64,000 nucleotides of DNA, taken from NCBI GenBank assembly GCA_038501625.1, contig JAZAYU010000034.1, positions 3,189,102 through 3,253,101 of the forward strand, in the 5' to 3' direction. Below, in pieces: positions 35,904 to 47,695 of the stretch. A program made the position numbers and the translations under genes. The DNA is from Corbicula japonica. Its lineage: Eukaryota; Mollusca; Bivalvia; Venerida; Cyrenidae. How positions within the stretch are numbered: position 1 is the first letter of the stretch; each line of letters begins with the position of its first letter. The notes beneath the pieces are model-generated. The model ran no database searches. It was not told the DNA's origin and worked only from the letters and a program-made list of their open reading frames with translations.

Positions 35904-35985
35904 AGGAGAAAGATGACAGTCAAAGGTTAACATACTAGTATATTTTTTCCTATTTCTTAACAGCATTGTTTCGGATGTATTTCAG

Positions 35986-36102
35986 GTTCTGTGTTTGGTG
36001 AAGAGAGTGAAGCAGACGACAGAGCAGACGACACAGGCAAGCTGGAGAACTCTGATATTGTAGAGAAGGAGGAAGACTGTGCCCAACCTAGGTGTCCTCG
36101 AG
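35986..36102 (+). CDS. SALL: SALL exon 2, small acidic cassette exon
   Basis: The exon is 117 bp (39 codons), phase 1 at both ends, spanning split codons 28 to 67. It is open only in the frame required by exons 1 and 3. It begins GSVFGEESEADDRADDTGKL, is rich in Asp and Glu, and ends DCAQPRCPR. The donor is G|GTACGC. The acceptor is TTCAG at 35981-35985, and a stronger-looking pyrimidine tract with CAG ends 22 bp upstream at 35963. I recognise no domain. Because the exon is a multiple of three with equal phases, skipping it would join exon 1 directly to exon 3 in frame. It has no obvious counterpart in the vertebrate layout I know. It is supported by frame, splice sites and position, not by homology. 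Confidence 0.75.
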
Positions 36103-37267
36103 GTACGCGTTACTCACCATTGTACACATAAGTATACTAACAAATATACCGAATTCAAATCAAGTAAATGAATTTTTTTTTTCAAATTAAAATGCTTTTT
36201 TGTATAAATCCTTCAAGTACTAATAAATAATTGAAATTCAAACTGTTTACATCAAATCATGTGCATTTACGCACTTCACATGAATTTGCAGATAATGGAT
36301 ATAATTCTTGTTTATTACAATGAAATATTTAATTACAACAGTAACTTTCAAAAAGCCAATTATTACTCACCAAGATTCATGTTATAAAGTCATGTTGCAT
36401 CCTATGATAATTCACATATTGCCTGATAGTCTATGAATATAAAAGGGAATATTTTATGACTTAATTATATGAAAATATGATATCAGTTTATTTGGCTTTC
36501 TATCTAACTGGGAGGTTTATAGACTGAAGTGATAGTTAATTTAATTAAGAGATGAAATTTATGAAATATTAATTCAGTGATAGGTTGATAACGGTTATGT
36601 GCAGAAAAAATGTAATCTTTAAAATTGGCAGAATGACGATGTTTGATTTATAGAGCAAGGCAGCGGTAAATTTGCCTTTTCATTTCTTTAGCAATTTTTT
36701 TCTTACATGGAATTAGAAGAAATTAAATTTTATATGAATTTTGTTCATGCTCTTAATTTGATTAAATTACACATTTCTCACAAGATATGCAATTAATACA
36801 TGGAGTAAGCGTCATAAATTATGTTTTAAATATTATGTGGTCATACATTTACGTCCATAAATTTGTCATGCTGGTAAAAATAATGAATTGTAATTAATTG
36901 ATAAAATAATATATACTAGAAATCATTGCTAAGTGCAAAAAGATTTACATTTAATCGTAAATAATTGTAATTCATGAAAAGCTAAGAAACTCTGAGCTAA
37001 ACTTATAAACTGTGAGTGTAATTTGAGCAAATGCTTAGAAACTTTTGCTTACTTAAATATCTCCTATCTACTTTCTTGACTAATTGGAAATGCTGAGAAC
37101 TAGTTTCAAGTTAATTATTAGTGCGAGAATAAATGCAAATGAACAACTTTTTTTTTCATGTAAACTGCTGAAATGTCAATGAATAATCCATTAACTGGTG
37201 AGAAACTGTGCATGTTTGTGTAAAGTACTTAAAGTGTGAGCTTAAATAACCTTAATAATCTTAATAA

Positions 37268-37370
37268 TGAACAGTGTAGATCCTGAAGACATAGCATAAA
37301 TGTTCTGGTTGATCTAGATCTACATTGGTTTCACTTGAAGTAAAAGTCAAACCTATGGAGTAAGGAGTTG
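37268..37370. mobile_element. Family T decayed fragment
   Basis: GAACAGTGTAGATCCTGAAG, GGTTGATCTAGATCTACATT and CCTATGGAGTAAGGAG follow the order of the right half of family T. Confidence 0.6.
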
Positions 37371-37435
37371 AATGTAAATGTGTAATCCATGAATTGCCAA
37401 GAAACAGTACGTTTTCATGTAAAGTGTCGCAAGTG

Positions 37436-37634
37436 TTAACCCTTTCCTGTATAGATACACCTTTATTGCTAGGGTGAACAGTTTAGATCCAGATCAGCTG
37501 GCACATCCGTGTCGTCTGATCAGGATCTAAACTGTTCGCTCTTTGATTCAGTAGGTTATTTTTGACCAAAATGTGACCAGTGCAGATCCAGATCAGATGG
37601 CGTAAAAATGCGAATATATCAAGGAAAGGGTTAA
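37436..37634 (+). mobile_element. Family T foldback element, TTAA-flanked
   Basis: TTAACCCTTTCCTG and CAAGGAAAGGGTTAA bound a 199-bp copy. The left hairpin is intact except for point changes. The right arm is deleted between AGATCAGATGGC and GTAAAAATGCG. Confidence 0.9.
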
Positions 37635-38975
37635 CTAAAGAAACATATTCATTCTTTTGCATTAAATGACTTATTCTAGCCAAACCCTGCTTTTACCCCA
37701 CAGAGATCTTATTAGTTGTAGATAAGTTAGTTTGTTATTGACTGATGTGCTGTCTGTAGTTCAAACCATTGTTGTCATAATGCATCGTTAAATTGGCACA
37801 AATAAACATTCTACGTGAAACAACGATATTTTTGTTAGGCCTTGGTGATTCATGATTATCATAATGTAACCAGTGAAATCTTGAAAGAAAAATTGAATCA
37901 AATCAAAATCTAATTTATATACCACTGTCAACATTTGGAAATATTTTATTGTTAGATCTTTTGTTACAATTTGGGGTCTCGCAATTCTAGCACTCATAAG
38001 ATGCCTTAGTTACCAAGCCCCACGTATACACCAAGTCCGCGGCATGCATAGAAAATATCATAGCTTTGAAAATATATTTTCAAACTTGTCATACGCACAA
38101 AAGAACTGATATATTTGATTTTTCAAAAATACGGACCACCAGTGGAAAACGTTTTGATGTATGGCATGAATCTGACAGGTTCTCGACTCAGCTGAATATG
38201 TAACGATTAAATATAATAGTTTAGCAGATAGGGGATGTTTGATTTAGGAATGATATATGTATCACTTATTATAATGTACGCCTCTAATTTTATATTTAGC
38301 AAAATTTATTGATAGAATTATCAACAAATGTGCATATTTAGAAAAAATTATTTGTTCCCTTATCAGGTTTGATCATAAAGTAGTCTATAGAAGCTAAAAA
38401 TGACGCCGTCGAACCTTTGAGCTTATAGAGGCGTTACATTTTAGGATTTCGGAGATTTAAACATGAAACAATTTACAAGTGTTTATGTCTTTTAATAAAA
38501 TCCCATTTTTGATACAATAATACAAAAATATTATTTCGTTAATGCATTAAAGCAGTAGTAATTTCTGTAAATTTGAGGTTTTACACCTGTTTAACTTTTA
38601 ATAAGTTTGTTATAGAAGATGATACCTTTTAAGGAAGATCAAAAGATGTTAAGCATCTATGACTCACATTTAGAGATATGTAATAATTTTAGGGTTGTTA
38701 TAGTTTTGATATATGATATCATTTTTGTAATCAGAATGAAGAATACCTTACAGGCAGAAGAATTCACTTTGTGTAATGGGAAAATAATTAATTTCTTTAG
38801 CAACCTAACAGCTAAAAAGATGTGAAAAATACTGCTATTTTGATTTAAAAAAAACAACAATATTGCTGCTATTGTTGCTTCTGCTGCTTCTGTTAATGAT
38901 GAGGAGGACAATTACAATAACAACAACAACTAAAGATTATAGAATTAATGCAGATAAAAGATTATAACAATGACT

Positions 38976-39024
38976 TTGATAATGATGATGATAATGATGG
39001 TGATGGTGCTGATGATGGTGGTGG

Positions 39025-39055
<31 letters not shown>

Positions 39056-39068
39056 AATGATGATGATT
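38976..39068. repeat. GAT/ATG trinucleotide microsatellite
   Basis: About 30 GAT-type triplets with GGT and AAT interruptions. It creates overlapping Asp-rich and Met-rich frames (106 and 101 codons) that are composition artefacts. Confidence 0.9.
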
Positions 39069-39683
39069 TGTGTTTGTATGGGAATGGAGTTGATTTTTGT
39101 TATATTTTGCTATACAGAAAGTTTTATAAAATGTGTAACTATTATTATATCATATTGTGCTGTCAAAAGGTTACCTTGCACTATTTTCCAAATCTTAGGA
39201 TGTGTCCTATTCAAAAAAGTGATAATCACCTTCTTTATGACCCACTGTCCAGTCGGGCTGGACAATGAAGGATGACCACTAATTGGGTTTTCATTTGACC
39301 TTGTGTATTGATAAATATGATAAAATGCCACTTTTCTACAACCATTTCATTATTGTTAGTTATAATTATACTTTACATCATATAAAATGACCATTGGTAA
39401 CAGGTCACTGGTACAGAATGGCTCAAAAAATGTTTTATTATAACCCCCACCTGTGCAAACAGAAAAATAATCTGTTAAATTAAAATTAGATAGATTTATG
39501 AATAAAAGCACTTATGATGAAGCCGAATATTTTGTATAAATACGGAATACAATAAGAGTCTGAATTCTTCACACAAGTATCTGGTCACTAAAGTAACCTG
39601 TATCAGCACTACTTGTGGGGAAATTTTAAAATTTGAATTGTAATGGTAGATAATTATTGCAATCTGACAGAATTTGAATCAGG

Positions 39684-39770
39684 CTCTAAGGTAATAAAAT
39701 TGAGTTTGGAAACCAGTCTCAAATCTGAGATTTGAGAATGGTCTTAAATCTCAGTTTTATAATATCCAAT
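39684..39770. mobile_element. Family P miniature element
   Basis: CTCTAAGGTAATAAAATTGA, then AAACCAGTCTCAAATC meeting GATTTGAGAATGGTCTTAAA, then CAGTTTTATAATATCC. The CCAAT-bearing interior is missing. It lies a few bases from the next copy. Confidence 0.75.
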
Positions 39771-39775
39771 CCAGG

Positions 39776-39917
39776 CTCCAAGGTTATAAAGCTGAGATTG
39801 GAAACCAGTCTCAAATCTCAAGCATCTGATTGGCTGAAATGGCGACTGGTCGCCATTTCAGCCAATCAGATGCTTGAGATTTGAAACTGGTTTCCATGCT
39901 CAGTTTTATAACCTTTC
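39776..39917. mobile_element. Family P palindromic element, near-complete
   Basis: Both arms and the GGCGACTGGTCGCC centre are present. Termini are CTCCAAGGTTATAAAGC and TTTTATAACC. It forms a pair with the miniature copy just upstream. Confidence 0.9.
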
Positions 39918-40430
39918 GCACTGGTCAGGTGGAGGGGACAGCAAATATTTTGGGTGCCTTATGCATTTTTCACAGAATGACAATTAAATAAGATAAAAGT
40001 ATATAGCTTAAGAAAACAATGTTTTAATACAAAGAAAACTAAACAATGCCCAGATTTACATTTTTATATTAAAAAAGGGGAAAAAGCCCTAGGGGTTTGT
40101 TATAGGGATTTGTCACTTCTGTTATTGTAAGAATTTGTTATACTGTTATTTACATTCTTTTAACATAAAGAAACATCTACTTGAGAAAAGATTTTGCAGT
40201 CATTTAGTGGCATGGTGTTATATTGTTGCATAGATCATGCTCTTTCAGAGAATGGTGTTATTATAATGACATGTTCTCTAATAGCTTTTCCCAACAACCA
40301 TATTATTGTCCTGTTTTTAAAAGAATTTTAACACCTCTGTCTATGATGCAGGGTCAGAGCTATTAAGCTAAACAATGATAACTGTGACCTGAAAGAAAAA
40401 ACAACAACATAGTATGGATACATTTTATAT

Positions 40431-40600
40431 TCCATGTGCCACAAGTGTATACCTAGATCAGCTTGCACCAATTCTGCGTGAAATAACTTAATGAAAGAGT
40501 GAACAATGAAGATCCAGATCAGACTGATTAAATTTGAAGACTGATCTGGATCTACACTGTTGCACATTGGATTTAAGTCATATCTCTTGGTGTAAAGGAC
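40431..40600 (-). mobile_element. Family T decayed copy
   Basis: CATGTGCCACAAGTGTATAC, a shortened left arm, GAAATAACTTAATG linker remnants, GATCCAGATCAGACTG and a GATCTGGATCTACACTGTTG right arm, ending near GGTGTAAAGG. Confidence 0.65.
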
Positions 40601-42532
40601 AAATATGAAAAGGAGCACCTGGTCCAACTCATTAAAAAACTCCAATCAAATAGTCTTTTAAAGATCTAATCTAAATGCTTTCTATTTCTTGTTAACCAGT
40701 CACTTTATTGTAACAAATGCAAATTTTATGCATTATATCACAAGCAATAATCTTACAAAGAAAAGTAACTAATGCTTTTGAATGCTAATGAAAGTGTTTC
40801 AGTTTAAATGGTCTATTATTTGAATCATCGAAATATTATTTGATGCATGCAAAAATAATTATTCATTTATTTTGTCAATTTCTTATGTCAACATGAAAGA
40901 TTTGGGTAAAGAATTCTCTGATTATTATTATGCAAATATTATCACACCAAAAACATGACTTACCATAGAAAGTTCATGTTTGCGATTTGTGAGATATCAT
41001 AAAATAAATACAGTTTAAATCGTGCAAAGCAACTTTTTCCTCTTAGGGGTTGTTTACTTTCAATAATTCGTGATTAGTGCTACCTAGGTCGTCAGCTATT
41101 ATTTGAAACATAAATTTGAATATTATTCTGTATGAAATTAAAAGTAAATTTTATCACAAATCTTACAGACACTTGGTAAGTTTTGTTTACTTACGGCCAA
41201 ATCCCTTTATATTAATCATGCTTCCGATGTTTGAGATATAAATGGTATTATAAATGGTATTAAATTTGGTAAACTATCTGACAAAATAGATGTTAAATAA
41301 ACTGAATGGCAAATATTGTAAATATTGTAAATGTCCGAGAGTTAGGACTGTCAGACTGGGCACATACAGACAGTCTTATTTCTTGGGGACTGCGTAACAT
41401 GAAATGTGTGTCCAAAATCTGCAGCAAGATGTCACTACCTCCTTTCCCATAAAGCGAAGGTTTAAGCACCAGAACATCCGCTGGTTCCTTGGTTCCGGGT
41501 CCAGCTGAATTCTCACATTCTCCAACATTTTTCTTCTGACTTTAGCTGTCGGGTATATATAAAATTATAGCTGTTTATAAATGACTTCATTAGAGATTTT
41601 AATATTTGATTTTAAAAAGGAAATTTTCTTTTTTGACCATAGCCGTGTCCACCCACCTAGTTTATTTTATGACATCTGTCCATCATTTTGTCTTTGATTG
41701 AGGTATTTGCATATTTTGAGAGCATTTATTTGCCTTTAATATGACATATCAAGTGACCGCTCATATTTCAGATTTATTTCTGAAATGGACGGCAATTATA
41801 ATATTGGTTCCGAGGCAAAGGTTTGAGTACCCTGATCACAGTGCACAATACACCCATATCCAACAACAAGAGAAAATGACAGACATTCAAATACATGTGG
41901 AGAAAAAATGAGCTGACAAATTTTTTTGAAGTATTTATTATTGAAGGAAGTTGATTTTCAAGCCCGTGACAAGAAAAATGAAATTAGAGCCCATCTCCAT
42001 GTTAAAATTCCCATGTGATTTTATGTTGTTTTCAGTGTCCCGGCAAATATGAGTGATTGAGACGGGTTTTGCCTAGAGTTAGGGATATCACATTATTTCC
42101 TTTTTAATAATTGATACATGCCTTTATTGTACATTCTCAATGTCACTTAAAGATGAAATATGGGCATTAGGTTTCACTTAAACGGCCTATAGATTTTCAG
42201 CTACTTTTTATTAATTTGTTAAGAGGCAAAAAACTGGGTGGCCCCTGCAACAATTTCATGGGAAAAAACAAAAGTTTTAATATAGTCAAAGATACAAGAT
42301 CTTGCAAGATATATTCAGAAATTACTTTAAATGACCCATGAAATTTTGCTATAAATCAGTCTTACAGCTGACAGAAATTCATAGAATCAAGATTATGTGT
42401 TACATATTTTCTGGTTTTAATTTCCTGATAAAATTTTTTCATGCTTTTAAATTATGTGATATTGATGCCAGGTTTTAGTGCGAAAATTTGTCAGTCTTTT
42501 CAGACAGATTAGCTAATGTCATAGCTTTTTAA

Positions 42533-42608
42533 ATCCTTTACTCCATATTTACGTGTTTTAAGGCATGTGCAACCACTGTATATCCAAATCAGCCGTTACA
42601 TCCATCCC
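42533..42608. mobile_element. Family T left-end fragment
   Basis: CCTTTACTCCATATTTACG then GCATGTGCAACCACTG and ATCAGCCGTTACATCC match one end of family T; similarity then stops. Confidence 0.6.
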
Positions 42609-42630
42609 ATTTTATCTTGTTAAGGATCAT

Positions 42631-42684
42631 TTCTGAGACTTAGCTCATTTTCAGTCAATCAGATTGCTGAGATCTGAGACCAGG
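42631..42684. mobile_element. Family P fragment
   Basis: ATTTTCAGTCAATCAGATTG then GAGATCTGAGACCAGG matches part of the right arm. Confidence 0.5.
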
Positions 42685-43581
42685 GATGATCCAAGACTTG
42701 ACTTCAGTCACTTAGAGGTTAGGTGTTGCTGCAAACTCTCTGTCTTTGGGTATAATTTAATTTTAGAAACTCTAAATTGACTGAGACTTTGATCATTCAC
42801 AGAAGTTAATATAAGAAGTCTTTAAGTCTTTAAGTTCCTAGGGGCTAGTATTTCTAAGTTATTCCCAACAGAAAATTTCATATCATATTGAAAACCTAGT
42901 AGTAAGAAAGAGAAAGTTTTATTTACCCTGAGCATTATCTATCAACATATTTTGAATATTATATGACTCACAGTGAAAAGATAAAAGGTGTAAAATTGTC
43001 TTGTGAAATGTTTGATAAAATAATGAAGATGTTTGGGAAGTTTATATAAGAAAGGAATCTACCTCCCCAAACTGGCCAATTAATAATGATAATCCATATA
43101 ATTATATGGGTGGTCCCTACAATACATTCAAATTGCAATTCCGCATCTATTCCGCCAAATAGCACGATATCTAGGAAAAATATCTCTTTCCAATGGTTTA
43201 CATATGTTCAAAATTTTGATAAATATCTAACTCCGGAAGAACACAGATAAATTATGAATTGAAATTTAAGTTTGCATCTTTTTCACTGACACATTAAGAA
43301 TTTTCTGTCGGAAGATTTGTCTTGTTAGTGCTTTTGATGTGGCCTGACGAGATACATGATAGATTAGCCTGCCAGAATTGTTATGAAAAAGATGCAGGAT
43401 TATACAGTTTAATGGAAGTTGAATTTTTTATAGATAAGATTAAGGGAAAATCAGATTTTGAAACAATTTGCAGCTGACTAGGCATGCATTTTCACAGTTT
43501 TCTTTGTAAAGTGTATTCATACAATATAAACCCCAACAAAGTTGTGTAATGGACTTAAAAAAAATTCAATCAATCCATTGC

Positions 43582-43655
43582 GAGGGTTCAGTGCAAGACT
43601 ATTGTAACTCCTTCTTTATTGCAATGTAGTTACAATAGTCTTGCACTGACCCCTC
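43582..43655. other. 28-bp stem hairpin of unknown nature
   Basis: Arms at 43582-43609 and 43628-43655 are inverted with one mismatch (AGTGCAAGACTATTGTAACT and complement) around an 18-base loop. The outer C/G pair at 43581 and 43656 also matches. It does not match families P or T. It could be a young miniature inverted-repeat element or, less likely, a small-RNA precursor; sequence alone does not decide. Confidence 0.7.
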
Positions 43656-44607
43656 GATTGATGTTCATCATTATAGCGTTGCTCCCTTCAGTTTGGGCTC
43701 AAAATACTTGTCAGCCTCTCAAATACAGGAAAAAGCTCACACCAACTGAATGCTCAAGTTACATTATCAACCATGTTCAATTCAGTGTTAATCCTGGGTA
43801 CAAATTGGACAGAGTTTGATTTGAATAAAGTAAAGAACTTCTGGCCAAACCTGTTAGTCAGCATTATTTACTGGAATGTACTGAATTCCCGCAATTCCTA
43901 GTTATTAAAACAATTTACATTCAATTAAAAGATATGCAAACATGTCTGGTTGTAGTGAGATATTTTCTCTTCTCTCCAACTTTACTGCTAGCACAGGCAC
44001 CCCAGATAATTTCTAAGAGGAACCTGTGACATCCAGGAGAGAAATCATTTAAACTGGTGTTAAAAACTAATATAACAATTTGTCATAAGTGTGAATTTCT
44101 CAGCAAGATTCCTGCCAGATATGGCTGCAGGATTAGAGATTATATTTCCAGGGGTTGGAGATTAATTTTTGTTGAGAGCAACCAGTCACCCATCTGCAAC
44201 AACTTTCTGAACCAGTCTGGAAAATCTCAGAAAATCTTATTATCTCTAAAATTTCTATCCATAATCATATAGAAAAGATCAGATTTTGATGAATTTATCA
44301 TAATTTAGCTGTCTGCAGCCGACTGGATGGCAGTATGATAGCAGTGAAGACCTGCTGCACACACTCACAGTCTATCAAGCCAATAGACTCCAGCACTGGG
44401 AATAGACAATTGAAAGGATAACAACTTGATAAAACAAGTTTTTCTGCAGATTTGCTGTCATTTTTCCTGCATGATGTATGACAAGACAAAATGAATATCA
44501 GAGTTTATCAGATTTATGTGGTGTGTTCCAAGAAGCTGTTCATACAATGATAAATACCACATATTAATAAAATCCATATCATGTGCTGAGATAATTCTGG
44601 AAAGCTA

Positions 44608-44831
44608 TTAACCCTTTCCTCCATATATATGCATTTTAACACATGTGTGACCAGTAAAGATCCAGATCAGCTGGCAAAACCATGCCATCTTATCAGGATC
44701 TGCACTAGTCGCATTTTGGTCAGAAAATCAAACAGTTTAGATCCTGATCAGATGGCATGGATGTGCTGGCTGATCTGGATCTAAACTGTTTGCCCATGCA
44801 TTAAAGGTGTGTCTATGGTGGAAAGGCTTAA
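44608..44831 (-). mobile_element. Family T foldback element, TTAA-flanked
   Basis: TTAACCCTTTCCTCC to GGTGGAAAGGCTTAA, with both hairpin arms present. Orientation is inverted relative to the copy at 28807. Its right TTAA is also the left TTAA of the next copy. Confidence 0.88.
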
Positions 44832-44940
44832 CCCTTTCCCGTACAGTTACACCTTTATTGCTAGGGCGAACAGTTTAGATCCAGATCAGCCGGCACATCC
44901 GTGCCGTCTGATCAGGATCTAAACTGTTCGCTTTTTGATT
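44828..44940 (+). mobile_element. Family T left half, abutting the previous copy
   Basis: TTAACCCTTTCCCG, the ACACCTTTATTGC segment and a perfect left hairpin (GCGAACAGTTTAGATC and complement). It is truncated after CTTTTTGATT. Confidence 0.85.
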
Positions 44941-45718
44941 ATTATAAGTCTTGGTTAGTGGTATATTAAGCTGAAGATTTAAAAGGTGTGCTTGAGCAAT
45001 AGATTTCCAAGGTCCACTGTATGATTTACAAGACTTGCTGGGTGATTTTCCTTGGCCCATATTTTATCTTATGGTATTTTTATTAAATTAATATTATTTC
45101 ATGTTTTAAGAGATATGATATCTGATATTAAATATGATTGATAAAATAGAAAAGGCAAAGAATGGCATCTTCTGTTCTTACGGTCACATGAACAAAGACG
45201 ACTTTTGTCCCACGTTTGAAATTTCCCCCTTGATGACTTTAGATCATGGTGAAAAAAAACAACAAAAATCCATTTTAATGAAATGACACAAAATATTTCC
45301 TTTTTTGGTTAAAAATGAATAAAATGTCAGGCAATATAATTATAAGTGATCATGCAATATAGGGATTATGAAGGCTGTCATTATATTGTGATATATTTTA
45401 TCTTTGATATCTAAGACCGGTATCCTACTTTGTACCATGAGATGTGGAAACGGCTTACTGATGTTTTTTTCCTTTATTGTGCAAAGTTTCTGTGATCTGA
45501 ATATGATTTATTGCAACGAAGTTATTGTAATGTGATGATAACATGAAAACTGAAAAAAAAACAGATTGTATTTACCAAATCAGGGGCTTTAACTCCAGAA
45601 CAATTATTAACTAATTAATAAATTTATAAACTATAATGTTTTAATGAATAATTTGTGGATTGTTTCACCAAAATGAATATCAGCAGGTACAGTGTAGAGT
45701 CGATAGACAATAATATAG

Positions 45719-46056
45719 TTAACTCTTTACTCCATATAGAGCTCTAAATGACATGTGCCCAAGGTTATAAAACTGAGCATGGAAACCGGTCTCAAATCTC
45801 AAGCATCTGATTGGCTGAAATGGCGACTGGTCGCCATTTCAGCCAATCAGATGCTTGAGATTTGAGACTGGTTTCCAATCTCAGCTTTAAAACCTTCAGC
45901 CCTGGATCTACACTGGTTGGTTTTTGGTCAGAAATAACCTAATGAATCGAAAGCACACAGTGCAGATCCTGATCAGATGGAACAGATGTGCAAGCTGATC
46001 TGGATCTAAATTGTTTGCCTATGGGATAACAGCCAGATCTAACAGAAAAGGGTTAA
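45719..46056 (-). mobile_element. Family T element interrupted by family P
   Basis: TTAACTCTTTACTCC at the left and GAAAAGGGTTAA at the right, with the linker and right arm preserved. The family P copy at 45757-45903 replaces most of the left hairpin arm, so about 50 bp of T is missing at the junction. Confidence 0.8.
45757..45903. mobile_element. Family P palindromic element nested in family T
   Basis: Near-complete palindrome: CCCAAGGTTATAAAACTGAG at the left, centre GGCGACTGGTCGCC, CTCAGCTTTAAAACCTTCAG at the right. T sequence lies on both sides. Confidence 0.9.
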
Positions 46057-47314
46057 AATGTATCAAAGCAAGTAAACTATACAGAGTCTGAAGGTATGAT
46101 CACAAGCAGTATATCAAAATAGTGCGATTAAAGAAAGTTCAGTGAGATTAGCCTAATCTTTGGAGCCATATTTTGATAAAGATAAAACATCACAAGTTTA
46201 ATATCTGTTTGAAAATTTACAATTTTCCTTTTAAAAATATTTGATTGCCACGTAGATGTAGCAGTTTGGGTGAAGTTCTACCTTGGATGTCTTTGGTGCT
46301 AGCACATATTGCAATAAAAACCATATCGGAATCTTTATCGTAAATGCCAATAGATGCTGCATCACAGAGCTATACAACAAGATGTAAAGTAATGTAAAAA
46401 CTCAATCAATAATAAAGGAACATTTGTTGGGTAACAAAAAGTCATTTGTTTCCAGAACTGGATAAAAGGCATTTTTGAGGTGGCATAAATTAAAATTACA
46501 CTATCACGTTTCAGCATCAATAAGCAAGTTTACCCTTAAGCTGATGTCAAAAGTCGGAAAATCTGCAAAGTGGGGAGGATGCACCCAGTTCTGTTTAATA
46601 TTCAAGTTTTGCTATTTAGTGCCAAATGAATATAATGGGTATTTACATTTTGAAGTACTGTAATTTTTCTCTAAATTTATGCAGAACACCTTTTCGAGGT
46701 TTGAGCTCTAATCCATACACGAAGGGTCTTTCAGACTTGACACCAATAAAATATGTCTCTTCAAAATTGACAATGATATTTTTTTCCCACAAATTGAAAA
46801 TTTAACAAATCTAAAAGACATTTACAAAAGGTGGGTAAAAGATACAATTTCTGTGCGTTCTAAATTAGCTGTGCGAACTGATTCCAAGGGGCGGGTCTGG
46901 AAGGTATTTATCATTGTGGGTACAATAGAAAGAAAATAATATATCGGAAAAGTTATGATAATGATAGCTTCTTTCTAAGTGTCTCAAACGCTTTTTGAAA
47001 TTCAATCACTTGAGCTTATTAATGTCACATTGTGTATTAGAATCGGAGTGATTTGACGGGTCCCGATATAATGATGGGAAAAGCTTTATGAACACATTAA
47101 AAAACACTGATCCAGCCGCTGAAACCAGCAAGGTGTCTAATTAAGATACATATACTGTCTTTCAAATTAGACAGTGAAATACTATAGTTTTTGTTTGATT
47201 TTCAGATTTGATTAAACTTGTACAAATAAAGATATGTTTTAGCTCATTAGAGGTATTTACAACCTTTTAAACAACAACAACAAAAGATCTGTTAATTGTC
47301 ATAGTAATTGCTAT

Positions 47315-47695
47315 TGCCCTTTGCTTCATGTTTACTGGTTTTATAGCGTGTGTGAACAGGGTTGATCCACCACATCTGTGCCGTCTGATCAGGATCGGCA
47401 CTGTTCCCTTTTTTGGTTGGAAATAACCTAATAAATAAAAAAGCAAACAGTGTAGATCCTGATCAGATGGCATGGATGTGATGGCTCAGTTGGATCAACA
47501 CTGGGCTAAAGGTTATAAAGTTGAGATTGGAAACCAGTCTCAAATCTCAAGCATCTGATTGGCTGAAATGGCGACTGGTCGCCATTTCAGCCAATCTGAT
47601 GCTTGAGATTTGAGACTGGTTTCCATGCTCAGCTTTATAACCTTCAGCGGTGTTTGCCGATGGGATAAAAGGTGTATATATGAAGTAAAGGGTTA
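47315..47695. mobile_element. Family T element interrupted by family P
   Basis: GCCCTTTGCTTCATG, a partial left arm, the linker (GGAAATAACCTAATAAAT) and a right arm lie before 47504. The end segment TGTTTGCCGATGGGATAAAA to AGTAAAGGGTTA follows at about 47651-47695. Little or no T sequence is lost at the P insertion. Confidence 0.8.
47504..47648. mobile_element. Family P palindromic element nested in family T
   Basis: Near-complete palindrome with arms from GGTTATAAAGTTGAGATTGG to CTCAGCTTTATAACC and the GGCGACTGGTCGCC centre. It sits within the right arm of a T copy. Confidence 0.9.

Larger units (their letters stand above)
23380..35985 (+). other. SALL: SALL intron 1 (12,606 bp)
   Basis: It runs from GTAAGC to TTCAG. 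The first 5 kb is largely free of the two mobile families. From about 28.3 kb it is loaded with family T and P copies, listed separately. No other gene is seen on either strand; open frames are short, and several are simply translations of family T. Confidence 0.85.

Noticed and set aside
38948..39275. Asp-rich and Met-rich frames of 106 and 101 codons
   Set aside because: They are translations of the GAT microsatellite in two frames.
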